This document shows positions 18,027 through 26,319 of a DNA stretch of 64,000 nucleotides, piece after piece. Position numbers and translations under genes: made by a program. Within the stretch, counting starts at the first letter, position 1; each line of letters begins with the position of its first letter. The stretch spans positions 5,838,001-5,902,000 of the forward strand of contig NZ_CP045496.1 in assembly GCF_015500075.1 (NCBI RefSeq), read 5' to 3'. Source of the DNA: Mesorhizobium sp. INR15. Its GTDB lineage: Bacteria > Pseudomonadota > Alphaproteobacteria > Rhizobiales > Rhizobiaceae. Under the pieces are notes generated by a model that made no database searches, was not told the origin of the DNA, and saw nothing but the letters and a program-made list of their open reading frames with translations.

Positions 18027-19667
18027 TCAAGCGGCTTTGGCCATTTCCCGCAGCCGGAATTTCTGGATCTTTCCCGTCGAGGTTTTCGGAATCTCGGCGA
18101 AGATCACGGCCTTTGGCACCTTGAAGCGGGCAAGCAGCGCGCGGCAATGCTCGATGATCTCGGCTTCGGTCGCCGCCTTGCCGGGCTTCAGTTCGACATA
18201 GGCGACCGGCACCTCTCCCCATTTGTCGTCAGGTCTGGCGACAACACCGCAAGACGCAACGGCGGAGTGTTTGTAGAGCGCATCCTCGACTTCGATCGAA
18301 GAGATGTTCTCGCCGCCCGACATGATGATGTCCTTGGAGCGGTCCTTGAGCTGGATGTAGCCGTCGGGGTGCATGACGCCGAGATCGCCCGAGTGGAACC
18401 AGCCGCCGGCGAAGGCCTCATCGCTGGCCTTCCGGTTCTTGAGATAGCCCTTCATGACGATGTTGCCGCGGAACATGACCTCGCCAATGGTTTCGCCGTC
18501 GGCAGGCGTCGCCTGCATGGTCTCGGGGTCCATCACCGTCAGGCCTTCGAGCGCGGCATAGCGGACACCTTGCCTGGCCTTCTTCGCCGATCTCGGTCCC
18601 TTCTCCAGCCTGTCCCAATCATTGTGCCATTCGTTGACCACCGCCGGGCCGTAAGTTTCGGTCAGGCCGTAGAGATGGGTGACGGCAAAGCCGGCATCGG
18701 CCATGCCCGACAATACGGCTTCCGGCGGCGGGGCCGCGGCAGTGTTGAAAGTGACGGTCTGCGGGAACTCCCGCTTGTCTTCGTCCTTGGCGTTGATCAG
18801 CACAGACATCACGACCGGCGCGCCGCAGAGATGGGTGACGCCAAGATCAGCGATGGCGTCATAGATCGGCTTCGGCCGCACCCAGCGCAGGCAGACATGG
18901 GTGCCGGCCTGCACAGCCAGCGTCCAAGGAAAGCACCAGCCATTGCAGTGGAACATCGGCAGCGTCCAGAGATAGACCGCGTGCTTGGCCATCCCCGCGT
19001 GGATGGTGTTGGTGTAAGCCATCAGCGCCGCGCCACGATGGTGGTAGACAACGCCCTTCGGATTGCCTGTCGTGCCGGATGTGTAGTTGAGCGAAATCGC
19101 GTCCCACTCGTCGTCGGGCATTGCCCAGGCGAAGTCTTCGTCGCCTTCAGCGACAAACGCTTCATAGTCCGACGTGCCGATGCGCTCGCCCTTGGGATAG
19201 GGCGCGTCGGCGGCATAGTCCGGATCGTCATAGTCGATGACGAGCGGCTTCACCTTGGCCAGCGCCAGCGCCTGGCTGACGACGCTGGAGAATTCCCGAT
19301 CGACGATGAGCACCTTGGTTTCGGCATGGTCGAGCTGGAAGGCAATGACCGCCGCGTCGAGGCGGGTGTTGAGCGAATGCAGCACGGCCTTGGTCATCGG
19401 CACGCCGAAATGCGCCTCCAGCATCGGCGGCGTGTTGGACAGCATGGCGGTGACGGTATCGCCCTTGCCGATGCCTTGCTTGTGCAGGGCCGAGGCCAGT
19501 TTCAGCGAGCGCCGCCAGAAATCGCGGTAGCTGATGCGCTGGCGGCCATGGATGATGGCGATATGGTCAGGATAGGTCTTTGCCGCGCGCTCGAGATATG
19601 TGAGCGGCGTCAGCGGCTGATGGTTGGCGGCGTTCTTGCCGAGATCCTGCTCATAGGCATTGCTCAT
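18027..19667 (-). CDS. AMP-forming acyl-CoA synthetase
   Basis: A 546-residue adenylate-forming enzyme. The AMP-binding P-loop YTSGTTGNPKGVVYHHRG (near residue 185), the GLTETYGP motif, the GWFHSGDLGVMHPDGYIQLKDRSKD hinge region and the C-terminal PKTSTGKIQK lysine are all intact. It activates a carboxylic acid to its acyl-CoA. The overall pattern is that of medium/short-chain or methylmercaptopropionate (DmdB-like) ligases, but the substrate cannot be assigned. It is transcribed alone, tail-to-head behind the efflux operon promoter and divergent from the SorC-type regulator gene. Confidence 0.88.
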   Translation of the reverse strand: MSNAYEQDLGKNAANHQPLTPLTYLERAAKTYPDHIAIIHGRQRISYRDFWRRSLKLASALHKQGIGKGDTVTAMLSNTPPMLEAHFGVPMTKAVLHSLNTRLDAAVIAFQLDHAETKVLIVDREFSSVVSQALALAKVKPLVIDYDDPDYAADAPYPKGERIGTSDYEAFVAEGDEDFAWAMPDDEWDAISLNYTSGTTGNPKGVVYHHRGAALMAYTNTIHAGMAKHAVYLWTLPMFHCNGWCFPWTLAVQAGTHVCLRWVRPKPIYDAIADLGVTHLCGAPVVMSVLINAKDEDKREFPQTVTFNTAAAPPPEAVLSGMADAGFAVTHLYGLTETYGPAVVNEWHNDWDRLEKGPRSAKKARQGVRYAALEGLTVMDPETMQATPADGETIGEVMFRGNIVMKGYLKNRKASDEAFAGGWFHSGDLGVMHPDGYIQLKDRSKDIIMSGGENISSIEVEDALYKHSAVASCGVVARPDDKWGEVPVAYVELKPGKAATEAEIIEHCRALLARFKVPKAVIFAEIPKTSTGKIQKFRLREMAKAA

Positions 19668-19826
19668 CGCGTTCTCCCCAATCCCTGTCGAGACGTTCTA
19701 ACCACAGGCTCGCGGCGGCGTCATCCCCCTTGAACGGCCAACGCGCCCGTGAACCGCGAGATTGGTTGCCTTCAGTTAGTTTGACTTTTGTCGAAGGCCG
19801 TGAATAATGTCAGCCGAGGAGATGGC

Positions 19827-20792
19827 ATGGCAATTCGACCGGCAGAACAGCTGATTCACAAGGCCGCCTGGCTCTACTATGCCCATGGCCTGCGGCAGGA
19901 CCAGGTTGCAAGCCAGCTTAACATTTCCCGTGCCTCCGTCGCCATGTATCTGCGCAAGGCGCGTGAGACCGGCATCGTCAACATCTCGACCTCAACCCAG
20001 CTCTTCACCGACGACATCCTGGCGCGCAAGCTTGAGGATGCCTTGAAGCTCGACGCGGTCTGGATCGCGCCGGAAAATGATCATATCGCCGACCCCTCGA
20101 CGGAAATCGCCGTGCTGGCGGCCAGCGTCTTTCTCGAGCTGGTCAAGAAGGGCGACCGCATCGGCGTTGCCTGGGGGCGGACCGTCTACACGATCGCCGA
20201 CATCATGTCCTATGCCGACCTGCAGGATGTCACCGTGGTGCAGCTCTGCGGCAACCTGGGAGCGCCCTACTCCTACCGGCCCGACCAATGCACGATGGAA
20301 ATCGCCCGGCGGCTCAATGCCAAGGGCCTGAACTTCTACGCGCCGCTGGTGCTGTCGACGGAAGATCTCGCCCGCGCCCTGCGCGACGAGCCGGTGATCC
20401 GTGAACAATTGTCGGGGATCGGCGAATGCGACCTGGCGCTCTACTCGGTCGGCGCGGTCGATGCCGACAGCCATCTGGTCAAGTGCGGCGCACTCACTCC
20501 GGACGAAATGGCCGAATTGCGCAAGACAGGTGCTGCCGGTGTCATCGCCGGGCAGATCATCGACGCTGACGGCAAGGCGCTCGACTGCAGCTACAACCGC
20601 CGGGTTATCTCGGCTGAACTGGCGTCGCTGCGCGCCATCGCCAAGCGGCTGATGGTGGTGCAGGAGGACAGCAAGTTCGAGCCGCTGCTGGCAGCCGTGG
20701 CAGGCGGACTTTGCACGCATCTGGTGGTTGGCGCGCGCATGGCGCAGCGGCTGCTGGATCACGCCTCGGCATCGCCAGAAAAGGTCTCCTAG
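19827..20792 (+). CDS. SorC/DeoR-type sugar-binding transcriptional regulator
   Basis: A 321-residue regulator. The start MAIRPAEQLI with GAGGA six bases upstream is preferred over an upstream TTG lacking a ribosome site. A helix-turn-helix lies near residues 22-48 (DQVASQLNISRASVAMYLRKARE), followed by a sugar-phosphate-isomerase-like effector domain with the GVAWGRTVYTIADI and DGKALD motifs typical of the SorC C-terminal domain. Such proteins sense phosphorylated sugars. It sits 91 bases before the aldolase-dehydrogenase gene and is the natural candidate regulator of the sugar cluster that extends to mtnA. Confidence 0.88.
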   Translation: MAIRPAEQLIHKAAWLYYAHGLRQDQVASQLNISRASVAMYLRKARETGIVNISTSTQLFTDDILARKLEDALKLDAVWIAPENDHIADPSTEIAVLAASVFLELVKKGDRIGVAWGRTVYTIADIMSYADLQDVTVVQLCGNLGAPYSYRPDQCTMEIARRLNAKGLNFYAPLVLSTEDLARALRDEPVIREQLSGIGECDLALYSVGAVDADSHLVKCGALTPDEMAELRKTGAAGVIAGQIIDADGKALDCSYNRRVISAELASLRAIAKRLMVVQEDSKFEPLLAAVAGGLCTHLVVGARMAQRLLDHASASPEKVS

Positions 20793-20883
20793 AAAACACA
20801 AACCTTCGCCGCCGGCGCATTGTCATCAAAGCGTCGCGGCATTCCTGTTTCACCATCAAAGACAACAAACGGACGAAGCGAAC

Positions 20884-22938
20884 ATGAAGAACCTGTGGAA
20901 CGACGACGCAGCCGAGAAACTCGTTGCCGACTATGCGAAAAAGGGTGTCGGCCGCGACCTGGCGCTGCGCGTCTACACAACGCGGCTGCTGGGCGGCGAG
21001 CCACGGCTGGTGCTGCATGGCGGCGGCAACACGTCTTGCAAGACAACCGCGACCGATCTCGTCGGCGACCAATGGGACGTGCTCTGCGTCAAGGGCAGCG
21101 GCTGGGACATGGGTGTCATCGAGCCGCAAGGCCTGCCGGCGGTCAAACTCGCCCCGCTGCTGAAAGCGCGCGCGCTGCACAAGCTCGCCGATGAAGACAT
21201 GGTCGCCCTGCAGCGGGTGAACCTCATCGACCCGTCGTCACCGAACCCTTCGGTTGAAACGCTGCTGCATGCATTCCTGCCGCACAAATTCGTCGACCAC
21301 ACCCATTCGACCGCCATTCTTGCCATCGTCGATCAGAAGGACAGCGAGGCTCTGATCAAGACGGTGTTCGGCTCCAAGATGGGCTACGTGCCCTACATCA
21401 TGCCCGGCTTCGACCTCGCCAAGGCGGCTGCTGACATCTTCGACACCGATCCCGATGTCGAGGGCCTGATCCTCGACAAGCATGGCATCTTCACCTTCGG
21501 CAACGATGCCAGGCAGGCCTATGACCGGATGATCCACTATGTGAACGTCGCCGAGGATTACGTCGCCAAGCACGGCAAGCCACAGGCGCCGAAGGCTGCC
21601 TTGCCGGCTAAGCTCGCGGCGCCGGCGGCCATTGCGCCGATGCTGCGTGGCGCGGTGGCGGTTTCGCGCGGCGAAGGCCGCTTCGACCGCATGATCAGCG
21701 ATTTCCGCACCTCCGATGCGATTGTCGATTTCATCAATTCCTCCAGGATTGCCGACTATGCCGGACGTGGCGTGTCGACACCCGACCTGTCGATCCGCAT
21801 CAAGACCGGCCCCATGGCATTGCCGGCACCCGATGCCGACACGATCGGCGGCTACAAAGCCGTCATCCAGAGCCATGTCGATACATTCGCCCAGGACTAC
21901 CGCGCCTATTTCGAGACCAATGACGCGCTCGACGACGTCAAGCGCACGATGCTCGACCAGATGCCTCGCCTGACGCTGGTGCCGGGCCTCGGCATGTTCG
22001 GCCATGGCCGAACGTTGAAAGATGCCAGGATCGCGTCGGACGTCGGCGAAATGTGGATCGAGGCGGTGCGTGGCGCCGAAGCGGTCGGCCATTTCCATCC
22101 GCTGTCCAAGGCCGACCTGTTCCCGCTCGAATACTGGTCGCTGGAACAGGCCAAGCTCGCCTCCAACAAGCCCAAGCCGCTGACCGGCCAGGTGGTGCTG
22201 ATCACCGGCGGCGCCGGTGCGATCGGCGCGGCGACGGCAAAACTATTCGCCGACAACGGCGCCCATGCTGTCGTTGTCGATCTCGATGCCGAAAAGGCCG
22301 TGGAGGCCGCGAAGAAGGCCGGCAACAATTCGATCGGCATTGGCGCTGATATCACCGATCCGGACCAGGTGCGTTTCGCCTTCGACAAGGCGGTCGCTGT
22401 GTTCGGCGGTGTCGATATCCTGGTTTCCAACGCAGGTGCTGCCTGGGAAGGCCGGATCGGCGAGATCGACGACGCGCTGCTGCGCAAGAGCTTCGAGCTC
22501 AACTTCTTCGCGCACCAGTCGGTGGCGCAGAACGCCGTGCGCGTCATGCTCGAACAGGGCACCGGCGGCGTGCTCCTGTTCAACACCTCCAAGCAGGCGG
22601 TCAATCCTGGTCCGAAGTTCGGCGCCTATGGCGTGCCGAAGGCGGCGACGCTATTCCTGTCCAGGCAATATGCGCTCGACTACGGCGCGCATGGCATCCG
22701 CTCCAACGCCGTCAACGCCGACCGCATCCGCTCGGGCCTATTGACCGACGCCATGATCGCCAGCCGCTCAGGCGCGCGCGGCCTCTCGGAGAAGGACTAC
22801 ATGTCCGGCAACCTGCTTGGTCAGGAAGTGACGGCGCAGGACGTGGCGCAGGCCTTCCTGCATCACGCACTGGCCGATCGCACCACCGCCGATGTGACGA
22901 CCGTCGATGGCGGCAACATCGCGGCGGCTCTGCGCTAG
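20884..22938 (+). CDS. Bifunctional class II aldolase / short-chain dehydrogenase
   Basis: A 684-residue two-domain enzyme. The N-terminal class II aldolase/adducin domain (to about residue 430) carries GGGNTS near 47-52, the zinc-ligand pair DHTHS near 138 and DKHG near 199. The C-terminal SDR domain begins near 435 with TGGAGAIG (NAD binding) and has a YGVPK catalytic Tyr-Lys pair near 581. The architecture matches rhizobial RhaD-type proteins, which cleave a ketose 1-phosphate to DHAP and an aldehyde. No rhamnose isomerase or kinase is present. Instead mtnK and mtnA lie nearby, so a 5-deoxy- or 5-methylthio-ribulose 1-phosphate substrate is an attractive inference. Confidence 0.85.
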   Translation: MKNLWNDDAAEKLVADYAKKGVGRDLALRVYTTRLLGGEPRLVLHGGGNTSCKTTATDLVGDQWDVLCVKGSGWDMGVIEPQGLPAVKLAPLLKARALHKLADEDMVALQRVNLIDPSSPNPSVETLLHAFLPHKFVDHTHSTAILAIVDQKDSEALIKTVFGSKMGYVPYIMPGFDLAKAAADIFDTDPDVEGLILDKHGIFTFGNDARQAYDRMIHYVNVAEDYVAKHGKPQAPKAALPAKLAAPAAIAPMLRGAVAVSRGEGRFDRMISDFRTSDAIVDFINSSRIADYAGRGVSTPDLSIRIKTGPMALPAPDADTIGGYKAVIQSHVDTFAQDYRAYFETNDALDDVKRTMLDQMPRLTLVPGLGMFGHGRTLKDARIASDVGEMWIEAVRGAEAVGHFHPLSKADLFPLEYWSLEQAKLASNKPKPLTGQVVLITGGAGAIGAATAKLFADNGAHAVVVDLDAEKAVEAAKKAGNNSIGIGADITDPDQVRFAFDKAVAVFGGVDILVSNAGAAWEGRIGEIDDALLRKSFELNFFAHQSVAQNAVRVMLEQGTGGVLLFNTSKQAVNPGPKFGAYGVPKAATLFLSRQYALDYGAHGIRSNAVNADRIRSGLLTDAMIASRSGARGLSEKDYMSGNLLGQEVTAQDVAQAFLHHALADRTTADVTTVDGGNIAAALR

Positions 22939-22940
22939 TC

Positions 22941-23429
22941 ATGCCTGCGGAAGGCTCCGACAGGAAAGCGCCTGACAGTCTTGACATCAGGGTGGTCACG
23001 CCGACCCACCTGCCGGCACTTGTCGCTCTCTACCAGCACCTCAATCCCGGCGACGCCTCCGTGTCGCCGGAAGACGCTGAAGCCATTCTTGAGCGCTTCG
23101 CCGCCTATCCTGGCAGCGTCGTGCTGGGCGGCTGGCATGACGGCGAACTCGTGGCGTCCTGCACGCTTGTCGTCATTCCCAACCTCACCCGGGGCGGCAT
23201 GCCCTACGCGCTGATCGAGAATGTCGTGACCGCAGCGTCCCGCCGCAAAAATGGCTTCGGCCGCGCACTGCTTGAGCGGGCGGTTTCGATTGCCTGGGAG
23301 CAGGGCAGCTACAAGGTGATGCTTTTGACCAGCTCCACAGACCCGGCAACACTGGCGTTCTATCGAGGCGCGGGCTTCGAGCAGAACAAGACCGGCTTTC
23401 AGGTCAGGCGCTTGCCGGTTAGACCCTGA
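22941..23429 (+). CDS. GNAT-family N-acetyltransferase
   Basis: A 162-residue protein with the GNAT core: LIENVVTAASRRKNGFGRALLERAV holds the RRKNGFG acetyl-CoA pyrophosphate loop, and PATLAFYRGAGFEQNKTGF is the usual C-terminal part. It starts two bases after the aldolase-dehydrogenase stop with no evident Shine-Dalgarno sequence, which suggests translational coupling in the same transcript. The acceptor substrate is unknown. Confidence 0.8.
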   Translation: MPAEGSDRKAPDSLDIRVVTPTHLPALVALYQHLNPGDASVSPEDAEAILERFAAYPGSVVLGGWHDGELVASCTLVVIPNLTRGGMPYALIENVVTAASRRKNGFGRALLERAVSIAWEQGSYKVMLLTSSTDPATLAFYRGAGFEQNKTGFQVRRLPVRP

Positions 23430-23483
23430 TATTATCCCTCTCGCAAAAAAGTCTCGTTCTCGCAGCACGTCAACACGTGAATC

Positions 23484-23500
23484 CTAACAAATATTGTTAG
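23484..23500 (+). promoter_or_regulatory. parDE operator palindrome
   Basis: CTAACAA-ATA-TTGTTAG is a perfect 7-bp-arm palindrome 28 bases upstream of the antitoxin start. A TATGAT/ATGATATA -10-like stretch follows. This is the expected place for autoregulation by the ParD-type antitoxin. Confidence 0.65.
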
Positions 23501-23528
23501 TTCTTATGAGGCATGATATATTGCCGGC

Positions 23529-23804
23529 ATGAAAGCCGAACCAATGCGCACCCTCACCATCTCCCTGACACCGCAGCAGGCTGCTCGCCTGCGAAGCGCG
23601 GTCGAAGGTGGTGGATATGCCTCCAACAGCGAGATTGTCCGCGACGCCTTGCGGCTCTGGGAGCAACGCGAAGAGTTGCGCGCGCTGGAGCTCGAACACC
23701 TGAAGCGGGCCTATGCTGACGGCATGGCCAGTGGCAAGCCGGTGGAAATCGAACCTGCCGAGTTCCTGCGCGGTCTAAAGGCAGAACGCCGCGCCCGTGG
23801 CTAG
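23529..23804 (+). CDS. parD: ParD-type (ribbon-helix-helix) antitoxin
   Basis: A 91-residue protein: the N-terminal MRTLTISLTPQQAARLRSAVEGGGYASNSEIVRDALRLWEQRE is a classic CopG/ParD ribbon-helix-helix, and the acidic C-terminal tail is expected to wrap the toxin. It overlaps the toxin gene by eight bases. The start could also be the internal ATG of MRTLTIS five codons later. It forms a self-contained module inserted between the aldolase gene and the convergent ABC transporter. Confidence 0.88.
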   Translation: MKAEPMRTLTISLTPQQAARLRSAVEGGGYASNSEIVRDALRLWEQREELRALELEHLKRAYADGMASGKPVEIEPAEFLRGLKAERRARG

Positions 23805-24084
23805 ATACCGGCTCACACCGCGTGCCTCGCAGGATTTGCGAGATATCTGGCACACAATAGCAATCGACAATGAAAGGGCAGCGGACAAGCTGCTAATGCG
23901 CATTTTTGATAAGCTTGAGTTGGCGACTCAGCACCCCAGGATGGGCACGGCCCGGCCGGAATTGAGCGCGACGGCTCGCGTACTTATCGAAGGTCGTTAT
24001 ATCGTCATCTACGAAGCAATACCGGATGGCATTCTAGTCGTAGCAATTGTCCACGGGATGCGTGATCCGGAACACTGGTTGTAG
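23797..24084 (+). CDS. parE: ParE/RelE-family toxin
   Basis: A 95-residue protein starting at a GTG inside the antitoxin 3' end. The sequence YRLTPRASQDLRDIWHTIA, RMGTARPELSATARVLIEGRYIVIYEA and IVHGMRDPEHWL matches the plasmid-stabilisation/ParE fold, including the conserved RxxL strand and the C-terminal HGMRDP. Known ParE proteins poison DNA gyrase and RelE relatives cut mRNA; here the RxxGxxRPEL pattern favours ParE. Confidence 0.88.
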   Translation: MARYRLTPRASQDLRDIWHTIAIDNERAADKLLMRIFDKLELATQHPRMGTARPELSATARVLIEGRYIVIYEAIPDGILVVAIVHGMRDPEHWL

Positions 24085-24108
24085 CCGAAAGGCTGGACAT
24101 GGATATGA

Positions 24109-24141
24109 AAAGGGCGGCTCGTGGCCGCCCTTTCGCTTTTT
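24109..24141. terminator. Bidirectional terminator between parE and the ABC importer
   Basis: The stem AAAGGGCGGC / GCCGCCCTTT with a 5-base loop is followed on the plus strand by CGCTTTTTG and on the minus strand by TTTTC. It lies between convergent genes and can serve both. Confidence 0.88.
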
Positions 24142-24154
24142 GTCAGACTAGCGC

Positions 24155-25207
24155 TTACTTGGCGTTGGGGTTCGGCATCCAGGCCGGCATCGCGACATCA
24201 GCGTGGGCGAACTGCGGCAGCTTGGCCGACAGGTCTTCCATATTCTTGATGTCCTTGTCGATGAGGTCCTTCTGGGTGATCAGCGTCGGCGGCACGACGA
24301 CGTTGTGGCCGGGATCTTCGCCCGCCAGCAGCTGCGCCAGCGCACGTACCGAGACCTGGCCGACGACGGCAGGGTTGGTCGCCGCGGTTGCTGCCCAGGC
24401 GCTGTCAGGCTCACGCATCGCGGCAATATCCGACGTCGAGATATCGGCCGAATAGATCTTGATGCCCTTGTTCAAGCCGGCTTCGTCGACGGCGATCTTC
24501 ACGCCCTTGGCGAACTCGTCGTAAGGCGCGAACATGACCTTGATGTCGGGATGTGCCGACAGCACCGAACGTGCCTGGTTGGCAACGGAGTTGGCAATTG
24601 GATTGTCGAGCGTGCCGAACATCGCGACTTCCTTGATGCCGGCATACTTCTTCTTCACGTCCACCCAGGTCTCGTTGCGGCGATCGAGCGGCGCGATGCC
24701 GGCGACATAGACATAGCCGGCATTCCAGCTTTCGCCGTTGTCCTTGACCGCCTGCTCAAGCGCGAGGCGGGCGAGATCCTTGTCAGACTGTTCGACCTGC
24801 GGGATCTTGGGGTTCTCGACATTGACGTCGAAGGCGACGACCTTGATGCCGGCGTCGACCGCGCGCTGGGCCGCGTCCTTCATCGATTCCGTCAGGCCGT
24901 GCTGGATGATGATGCCCTGCACGCCAAGTGCAATGGCCTGATCAACCATGTCCGACTGAAGGGCTGCATCCTGGCGGCTGTCGAGCACGCGCAGATCGAT
25001 GCCGAGCGCCTTCGACTGAGCCTCGACGCCGGAGAGGTAGGCCTGGAAGAAGTCGCCGGTCGAGAGATAGCGGACCAGAGCGATCTTGACGCCGGGCTTG
25101 TCGAACGGCGCCGGCTTGTCGGCGGCGAGCGCCGGAAACTGCATCAGCATTGTCGCGCCGGCCAATCCGAGCGCGATCTTCCCCAAAACCCGTCTTGTGA
25201 TGTTCAT
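24155..25207 (-). CDS. Ribose-type ABC transporter periplasmic binding protein
   Basis: A 350-residue protein with an N-terminal signal peptide (MNITRRVLGKIALGLAGATML...PALAADK, with twin arginine-like TRR) and a type I periplasmic-binding fold of the RbsB/XylF class: YLSTGDFFQAYLSGVEAQSKALG, GVQGIIIQHG, AGIKVVAFDVNV, and a hinge segment with TNPAVVGQVSVRALAQLLAGE. It delivers a sugar or sugar-like ligand to the permease encoded next. It is the last gene of the ATPase-permease-binding protein unit that starts divergently from mtnK, so a 5-substituted ribose is a reasonable ligand guess. Confidence 0.88.
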   Translation of the reverse strand: MNITRRVLGKIALGLAGATMLMQFPALAADKPAPFDKPGVKIALVRYLSTGDFFQAYLSGVEAQSKALGIDLRVLDSRQDAALQSDMVDQAIALGVQGIIIQHGLTESMKDAAQRAVDAGIKVVAFDVNVENPKIPQVEQSDKDLARLALEQAVKDNGESWNAGYVYVAGIAPLDRRNETWVDVKKKYAGIKEVAMFGTLDNPIANSVANQARSVLSAHPDIKVMFAPYDEFAKGVKIAVDEAGLNKGIKIYSADISTSDIAAMREPDSAWAATAATNPAVVGQVSVRALAQLLAGEDPGHNVVVPPTLITQKDLIDKDIKNMEDLSAKLPQFAHADVAMPAWMPNPNAK

Positions 25208-25251
25208 GTTTTTTCCTCCACTGTTGAACTCGAATATGACTTGTCGAAAAA

Positions 25252-26247
25252 CTATCTCCTGCCCCTGCCGGAAAGGGCGAAGGTGAAGACAAGGGCGACC
25301 ACCAGAACCACGCCCTTGACGAAATCCTGCGTGTAGTAAGGCGCGTTCATCATGGTGAGACCCTGCAGCAGGATCCCGACGAACAGCGCACCGACTGCCG
25401 TGCCGAAGGCGTTCGGTTTGGCAGCCCCGAGAACCGCGTAACCGATAAGCGCCGCGGCAACCGCGTCGAGCAGCAGATTATTACCCGAGGCGATGTCGCC
25501 GCGTCCAAGCCGGGCCGCCAGCAAAATGCCGCCGATCGAGGCAAAAACTCCTGAAATGACATAGGCCCAGATTTTGTATGCCTTGACAGGCGCACCGGCG
25601 AGTTCGGCGGCCCGTTCGTTGCTGCCGACGGCATACATCATGCGGCCGAAGCGGGTGTATTCGAGGAAGAACCAGATCACGATCGCCAGCACCAGCAGGA
25701 CCACGACCGAGACCGGAATGAGGTTCGGGATGAAGAAATCGAAACGGTGGCGGCCAAGCGCCAGGAAGGCATCGCTGAACTTGCCGTTTGCAACCGAACC
25801 ATCCGGCATGGTCATGCCGGTGGCGATCGACCTGCCCTCCGTCGGAATGCGCTGCAGGCCGACCAGCAGGAACATCATGCCAAGCGTCGCCAGGAGATCA
25901 GGCACGCGCATATAGACGATCAGCCAGCCATTGATCAGGCCGACAATGGCGCCGATGAGCAGGCAGACGACGACCGCGACAAGGGCGTTCTGTTCCAGCA
26001 CCACCATGACATAGGCGGCAGCCATCATGGCACTGGTGGCGACCGAGCCGATCGACAGGTCAAAGCCGCCGACAACCAGCGTGGCGGTGACGCCAAGCGC
26101 CAGCACGCCGGTGATGGCGACCGACTGGAAGATGAAGACGGCACTTTGCGGCGAGACGAAACCATCGGCGGCGATCGCGAAATAGGCGATCAGCCCGAAC
26201 AACAGGACGATGAAACCGTAGCGGATGGCGTGGTCACGCACCGTCAT
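25252..26247 (-). CDS. Ribose-type ABC transporter permease
   Basis: A 331-residue inner-membrane protein of the RbsC/BPD_transp_2 family with 8-10 hydrophobic segments. The landmark segments VVGGFDLSIGSVATSA, LATLGMMFLLVGLQR, VYAVGSNERAAELAGAPVKAYK-like (here MYAVGSNERAAELAGAPVK), and the C-terminal GTAVGALFVGILLQGLTMMN are all present. It forms the channel with the RbsA-type ATPase encoded upstream, 72 bases away. Confidence 0.9.
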   Translation of the reverse strand: MTVRDHAIRYGFIVLLFGLIAYFAIAADGFVSPQSAVFIFQSVAITGVLALGVTATLVVGGFDLSIGSVATSAMMAAAYVMVVLEQNALVAVVVCLLIGAIVGLINGWLIVYMRVPDLLATLGMMFLLVGLQRIPTEGRSIATGMTMPDGSVANGKFSDAFLALGRHRFDFFIPNLIPVSVVVLLVLAIVIWFFLEYTRFGRMMYAVGSNERAAELAGAPVKAYKIWAYVISGVFASIGGILLAARLGRGDIASGNNLLLDAVAAALIGYAVLGAAKPNAFGTAVGALFVGILLQGLTMMNAPYYTQDFVKGVVLVVALVFTFALSGRGRR

Positions 26248-26319
26248 TCAGCGCTCCCGCGCGGCGCTGCCGTCTTTACCCAACTCGAACCCATACTCTC
26301 TCCATTTCAATTTCATCAC

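Noticed and set aside
17955..19733. A 592-codon open frame on the plus strand
   Set aside because: It mirrors the acyl-CoA synthetase gene on the other strand, which has intact AMP-binding motifs.
20884..22938. Assignment of the aldolase-dehydrogenase as a rhamnose pathway enzyme
   Set aside because: The domain layout fits RhaD, but no rhamnose kinase, isomerase or rhamnose-type regulator is in the window; the substrate is left open.
24203..25336. A 377-codon open frame on the plus strand
   Set aside because: It is antisense to the sugar-binding protein gene, without motifs or a start signal.
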